The notes under the pieces: generated by a model
Told to the model about the DNA's origin: nothing
The model's database searches: none
Seen by the model: only the letters and a program-made list of their open reading frames with translations
Position numbers and translations under genes: made by a program
In this document: one piece after another, positions 60,914 to 64,000 of the stretch
How the letters are laid out: each line of letters starts with the position of its first letter
How positions within the stretch are numbered: the stretch's first letter is position 1
DNA from: Bdellovibrio bacteriovorus str. Tiberius
GTDB taxonomy: Bacteria > Bdellovibrionota > Bdellovibrionia > Bdellovibrionales > Bdellovibrionaceae
Assembly (NCBI RefSeq): GCF_000317895.1
Contig: NC_019567.1
Coordinates: forward strand, 558,001 to 622,000
DNA: 64,000 nt
Reading direction: 5' to 3'

Positions 60914-61517
60914 GGATAAACTCTTCTTTGATGCCCAGGCGGGCACGTTTTTCAGACAACAGGTGTTTCCACGCGGCATAGGCCTCGCGGTTCTGCGGAT
61001 CGATGCTGAGCTTTTCCAAAAGCTTCAGCTCAGTCTCAGTGTTCGCTTTCAAAGCACGATAGAAATAATCATAAGTCATCGACAGATCGCGGAAGTCATC
61101 TTCTTCCGGCAGGTGATAGTCGGGGATATGCCACTGACCCAGCATCAATTGGTGCATGTGCTTTTCCATCGCAACAAGCGGCGATAGCAGATTTTTGGTC
61201 ATGCGGATCACCAGGAACAGTGTAACCCCGGTCAGGAAAACAAAGCTTGCCGCCAAGAACACCTGCAACCACGTGATCTCGCGCTCCAGATGCTGAACCA
61301 GCGTCGGATGCGTGTCGTAAGCAAGACTTTTGAACAGTTCGTAATTCTGATTGATGAAGTAAAAAGCCGGAAGTAGGAACAAGATAGCGCCGCCAGCAAC
61401 GGCTGTGATCATGTACCAGCAATACTTGTACTGGAAGGCTTTGTTCAATATGAAGCGGCGGGGACCCTGTCCCTGAGGCACGCGTTGAGGTTCGATCACC
61501 CTTCTTCCATACAACAT
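60858..61517 (-). CDS. Two-helix membrane protein with HAMP-like linker
   Basis: 219 residues from the ATG at 61517 (a GTG lies at 61526). It has two transmembrane helices (MITAVAGGAILFLLPAFYF and FLAASFVFLTGVTLFLVI) around a short periplasmic loop. A HAMP-like linker follows (RMTKNLLSPLVAMEKHMHQLMLGQWH), then a helical cytoplasmic tail without a recognisable kinase, cyclase or methyl-accepting domain. It may be a truncated receptor or a partner that passes signals through HAMP coupling. Its last 56 bp overlap smpB on the opposite strand. Confidence 0.65.
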   Translation of the reverse strand: MLYGRRVIEPQRVPQGQGPRRFILNKAFQYKYCWYMITAVAGGAILFLLPAFYFINQNYELFKSLAYDTHPTLVQHLEREITWLQVFLAASFVFLTGVTLFLVIRMTKNLLSPLVAMEKHMHQLMLGQWHIPDYHLPEEDDFRDLSMTYDYFYRALKANTETELKLLEKLSIDPQNREAYAAWKHLLSEKRARLGIKEEFILNENVVEMNEFDQKRRVS

Positions 61518-61595
61518 ATGTCCCACTTATCGGCGGGTTGTGTTTTGTGTAGAGTCCAATTATTCTCAAAAAGAAGCAAAATCACGGAGGACAGC

Positions 61596-62405
61596 ATGAG
61601 TTTATCACCGGCTTTCGCAACTGCGGGGTCCAAGCTGCAAGATACATTGAGACCTAGGTCTCATGGGGAAAGACTAAGGTCTTTAATATACGTTCTATTT
61701 CTTACCTTGGTCGTCCTTCTTTCCGCGATCGAGTCCCGCGCTCAGAACGAAGGTCCTGAATCAACCACTCTGGTGGATGAAAATTATTCTTTGAAAGCCG
61801 ACCGCGAGGCGTTTGAAGAACTACGTAAAAACATCCCGGCCAACGTAAAAAAGGACAATGATGAAAAGGCCTTCATGGATGGTCTGGTTTCAGACTTGTC
61901 CCGCACACCTTCCGAGGTTCGTGGCAAGTTCAGTTCTATCGTGAACAAGAAGCGTGATTTGTTTAATAAAGACATGACCAAGGCGCGCGAACAGTTCGGC
62001 AAGATCCAGAAAAAAGAGCGCGACGAATTCACCAAAGATCTGGCGGACAAACGCAAGGCCTTCGCCAAAACGAAATCGACCTCTGACGAACGCAAAGAGT
62101 TCTATGACGAACACGAATCCAAGCGCAAAGACTTCTACGAAAATCAGAAGGAAAAACGTGACCAGTTCGAGGCCGACATGCGCGACAAACGCAAAAACTT
62201 CGATGACTACATCCGTTCAAAGACGGACGAATTCAATCAGCTTCACCGCGATTACACCAAGCGCTTTGATGAAAACAAAAAAGCCGTGGCTGATCAGAAG
62301 AAACAAGCCGAGCTAAAAAAGAAACAGCAGCAGCAGGATCTGGATAAAGAATACGAAGCCATCCGCAAACAAGATCCAACGATCCTCGGACCTACCGGCG
62401 AATAA
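61596..62405 (+). CDS. Membrane-anchored coiled-coil protein, unknown
   Basis: 269 residues from the ATG at 61596 with CGGAGG upstream. A basic N-terminus of about 30 residues precedes one hydrophobic segment (LIYVLFLTLVVLLSAIESRA), an inner-membrane anchor or late signal peptide. The rest (about 60-260) is an extremely charged Lys/Glu/Asp helix with repeated KRKDF, KRDQF, KRKNF and KRKAF units about ten residues apart, ending in a Gln-rich tail. It is probably a long periplasmic coiled coil or single alpha-helix spacer. Two palindromic boxes of the flagellin type lie inside its N-terminal codons. A REP-like copy overlaps the stop. Confidence 0.6.
   Translation: MSLSPAFATAGSKLQDTLRPRSHGERLRSLIYVLFLTLVVLLSAIESRAQNEGPESTTLVDENYSLKADREAFEELRKNIPANVKKDNDEKAFMDGLVSDLSRTPSEVRGKFSSIVNKKRDLFNKDMTKAREQFGKIQKKERDEFTKDLADKRKAFAKTKSTSDERKEFYDEHESKRKDFYENQKEKRDQFEADMRDKRKNFDDYIRSKTDEFNQLHRDYTKRFDENKKAVADQKKQAELKKKQQQQDLDKEYEAIRKQDPTILGPTGE
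61650..61682. promoter_or_regulatory. Palindromic boxes within a coding start region
   Basis: AGACCTAGGTCT (61650-61661), the core of a 14-bp perfect palindrome at 61649-61662, and AGACTAAGGTCT (61671-61682) are 21 bp apart. They match the box family of the flagellin and vWA loci. A weaker TTACCTTGGTCG follows at 61702. They lie about 50-120 bp inside the coiled-coil gene, so either the start is further downstream or the site works from within the gene. Confidence 0.5.
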
Positions 62406-62433
62406 AAGGTGCCTGGTTGTTTTTTCTGGCTAC
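62404..62433 (+). repeat. Solo REP-like sequence, identical to RAYT ends
   Basis: A 30-bp copy (AAAAGGTGCCTGGTTG...CTGGCTAC) identical to the terminal repeats of the element at 30.2-30.8 kb, with GTAG on its complementary strand. It begins within the TAA stop codon of the coiled-coil gene. Confidence 0.85.
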
Positions 62434-62458
62434 GCAGCATCTAACGCAGGGTGGGCCT

Positions 62459-62478
62459 AAAAAAGAACCGGGAACCTT
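62459..62478 (-). repeat. REP-like variant, left of EamA gene
   Basis: AAAAAAGAACCGGGAACCTT. Its reverse complement (AAGGTTCCCGGTTCTTTTTT) is a variant of the RAYT repeat core (AAGGTGCCTGGTTGTTTTTT), differing at three positions. It contains the stop codon of the EamA gene. Confidence 0.7.
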
Positions 62479-63319
62479 ATTGTCTGTCGGTAAAAAGAAG
62501 TGCCAGCGAGGCACCGATGATCATCAGGCCGCTGACAACGACCCACAGGGTGATCGGCTGGCCGAAAAGAATTGCGGCGAAGGCGATTGCGTAAACGGGT
62601 TCCAGGGCGATGAAGCCGCTGCAGGTTTTGGCTGACAGGCGGCTCAGAGCAAACAGATACAACTGATGCATCAATGCGGTTGTGACCACTCCTAAAACTA
62701 CCAACCACATCCAGTCAGAGCCTCGTTCCGGCGCAGGTCCCATGAATCCCAAAAAGGGCAGCATGCTGACCACGACCACAATATTTTGAACAAATGAAAT
62801 GGTGATTGGTCTCATGTACAAGGTCAGGCTTTTGGCGAATACTCCGAAAAAGGCAAAGGCCAGGGCCGAAGTAAGACCGATGACGGTGCCAAACAGTTTT
62901 GCACCTTCGGCTTTCACATCCACAAGCATTCCGACGGCGATAACGATGACAGCGCCTGCGGCGATCTCAATCAGGTTGGGCCATGACTTCGCGCGGATAC
63001 TTTGCAGCAGAATCGTGAACAGCGGGAAGGTCGCAAAGGTCAGAGTCGCAATGGCGATATCAGCCATTTGAACCGAAGCAAAAAAGCTGACCCAGTGATA
63101 GCTCAGGAGAACACCGGTGATCACCAAAGGCTTTAGATGATTTTTTGCCGACGTCAGATTCAGGCCGCCAACAGTGAATGCATAGAAAAACAAAGTGATA
63201 GCCGCGAACAATCCCCGTGCCCCCACAATCCAAAATGGCGAAGCATGAAGCTCTCCGAAAAGAGCGGCGGAGCCAAAGATGATTGCTGCAAGATTGATTG
63301 CGATAAGACCAGCGTTCAT
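62477..63319 (-). CDS. EamA/DMT-family transporter
   Basis: 280 residues with about ten transmembrane helices in two EamA repeats, the drug/metabolite transporter layout. The N-terminal repeat begins NLAAIIFGSAALFGELHASPFWIVGARGLFAA. The second repeat holds FSALSRLSAKTCSGFIALEPVYAIAFAAILFGQP, with the usual EPV motif. It is an inner-membrane exporter or importer of metabolites; the substrate is unknown. REP-like variants in the same orientation flank it (62459-62478 and 63359-63381). It is oriented toward the coiled-coil gene. Confidence 0.85.
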   Translation of the reverse strand: MNAGLIAINLAAIIFGSAALFGELHASPFWIVGARGLFAAITLFFYAFTVGGLNLTSAKNHLKPLVITGVLLSYHWVSFFASVQMADIAIATLTFATFPLFTILLQSIRAKSWPNLIEIAAGAVIVIAVGMLVDVKAEGAKLFGTVIGLTSALAFAFFGVFAKSLTLYMRPITISFVQNIVVVVSMLPFLGFMGPAPERGSDWMWLVVLGVVTTALMHQLYLFALSRLSAKTCSGFIALEPVYAIAFAAILFGQPITLWVVVSGLMIIGASLALLFTDRQ

Positions 63320-63358
63320 ACCGGGCCATTGAACACTTGATGAAGCGCTGTAGACCCG

Positions 63359-63381
63359 AAAAAGAACCGGGAACCTTTTTT
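63359..63381 (-). repeat. REP-like variant, right of EamA gene
   Basis: AAAAAGAACCGGGAACC followed by a T-run, the same variant and orientation as at 62459-62478. It overlaps the last bases of the PilZ gene. Confidence 0.7.
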
Positions 63382-63994
63382 AGCGGCGGAAGACTTCTTT
63401 GTGGATTTCCAGGGTGATGGCGAAGAGTTTGTTTTCCAGGATTGCTGACAATGGAGTGAACTCGATGCCGAAGGTTTGGATGACCTTGTTGCCGTCGTCG
63501 ACTTTAATGTGGCGGACTTCGCCCTGCACTTCGATGGGACTGCGTTTGCCGATCAGGAGGTGACCTGTGACCTTGTCGCCCATCTTTAATAGCGGAGCAT
63601 CCAGTTTATAGACGACTCGGCAACCCTGACCGCTCAGGTCGGCCAATTGGCCGGTGATCTTCTGTGGTTTATCGTTCACCAGAATAATATTATAGAAAGC
63701 CTGATAGCCGTCAGGGATGTGCACGCGATAGTTCTGGCGACGCTGCAGGTGATACAGCTCCTGCGGAACCGGGATCAGCACCTTGCCGTTTACGACTTGC
63801 GCTTTGCTTTGGAAGTAGTACTTTTCACCACCCAAAAAGAAGTGGCCCAGATATTCTTCCTGATCTTTCATCAGTGTCGGGGATTCAAAAGTGCATTCCA
63901 AAGCCTGATGTTTGGAATTGAACAGAACGACCTTCAACTTGCAGATGGAATCTTCCGTGCCCTTGCACAGGAATTCGCCGCGGGCTTTGGCCAT
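63380..63994 (-). CDS. PilZ-domain protein, YcgR-like
   Basis: 204 residues from an ATG at 63994; the frame stays open to the window edge (63995-64000), so the true start could lie outside. The C-terminal PilZ domain has the c-di-GMP-binding RxxxR in QRRQNYRVHIP and DLSGQG (D/NxSxxG) about 32 residues later. The N-terminal part resembles the YcgR flagellar-brake domain (FESPTLMKDQEEYLGHFFLGGEKYYFQSKAQV). A c-di-GMP effector acting on motility or envelope functions is likely. Several single-PilZ proteins are known in Bdellovibrio. Confidence 0.85.
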   Translation of the reverse strand: MAKARGEFLCKGTEDSICKLKVVLFNSKHQALECTFESPTLMKDQEEYLGHFFLGGEKYYFQSKAQVVNGKVLIPVPQELYHLQRRQNYRVHIPDGYQAFYNIILVNDKPQKITGQLADLSGQGCRVVYKLDAPLLKMGDKVTGHLLIGKRSPIEVQGEVRHIKVDDGNKVIQTFGIEFTPLSAILENKLFAITLEIHKEVFRR

Positions 63995-64000
63995 ATCATC

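Noticed and set aside
61527-61534. Perfect GCCGATAA on the minus strand before the HAMP-like membrane gene
   Set aside because: No acceptable -35 at 15 nt upstream and it would leave no leader; kept only as a coincidence, though a leaderless promoter is not excluded.
1-64000. CRISPR array, prophage or integron
   Set aside because: No regularly spaced direct repeats, cas genes, integrase or phage structural genes were seen.

Overview
The window reads as a stretch of a Bdellovibrio chromosome, most likely B. bacteriovorus or a close relative. It is dense and about 50% GC. Two tandem flagellin genes sit ahead of a flaG-fliD-fliS operon. Alongside them are chemotaxis genes, many hybrid histidine kinases, lipoproteins and secreted proteases, and a Pal/CpoB envelope cluster. 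The species name is inferred from protein character and gene order, since no database search was possible. GTG and TTG starts are common, and many genes overlap by 1-14 bp.

Layout. 0.1-4.1 kb: porin, imelysin and di-haem DUF1111 protein, a probable iron-acquisition cluster. 4.1-4.4 kb: a compact structured-RNA region with a 15-codon ORF behind an unusually perfect Shine-Dalgarno, then a terminator and a FliA-type promoter. 4.4-8.5 kb: cheA, cheW and a cheD-cheB fusion whose methylesterase half has lost its catalytic Ser and His. 8.5-17.2 kb: aldehyde dehydrogenase, a collagen-like lipoprotein, a hybrid kinase, ddl, elbB, a lipoprotein and a GNAT protein. 17.2-22.2 kb: a large hairpin element, ferredoxin, nth, a DoxX-like protein, a thiamine-type ABC transporter, and a second multi-hairpin element. 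22.2-28.7 kb: a large hybrid kinase and several exported proteins.

28.7-32.1 kb: two flagellin genes, each preceded by several copies of an imperfect 12-bp palindrome (consensus RGAYCTWGGTCY), mostly 20-23 bp apart, next to FliA-type promoters. A RAYT (REP-associated tyrosine transposase) element with 30-bp perfect inverted ends lies between them. 32.3-36.8 kb: a zinc metalloprotease lipoprotein and PEP carboxylase. 36.9-47.5 kb: a long co-directional run of flaG, fliD, fliS, a small helical protein, a TPR protein, a Maf-N-like protein, two GT9 glycosyltransferases, a hypothetical gene, a histidine kinase and a response regulator. It looks like filament capping, chaperone and flagellin-modification functions. 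47.5-49.9 kb: rsmD, coaD and an aminotransferase. 49.9-57 kb: exported proteins, including a vWA lipoprotein, a trypsin-like protease and a 984-residue propeller/barrel protein. 57-60.9 kb: pal, a DUF4398 lipoprotein, cpoB/ybgF, tsaD, rsmA and smpB. 61-64 kb: a membrane protein, a coiled-coil protein, an EamA transporter framed by REP-like repeats, and a PilZ protein at the edge.

The most interesting unexplained signal is the 12-bp palindrome family. It recurs at four loci, all near motility or envelope genes, and looks like the operator of an unidentified regulator. Next are the two large structured elements (17.2 and 22.0 kb), the small-ORF RNA at 4.2 kb, the RAYT with dispersed REP copies, and two genes whose Shine-Dalgarno lies in a perfect hairpin.
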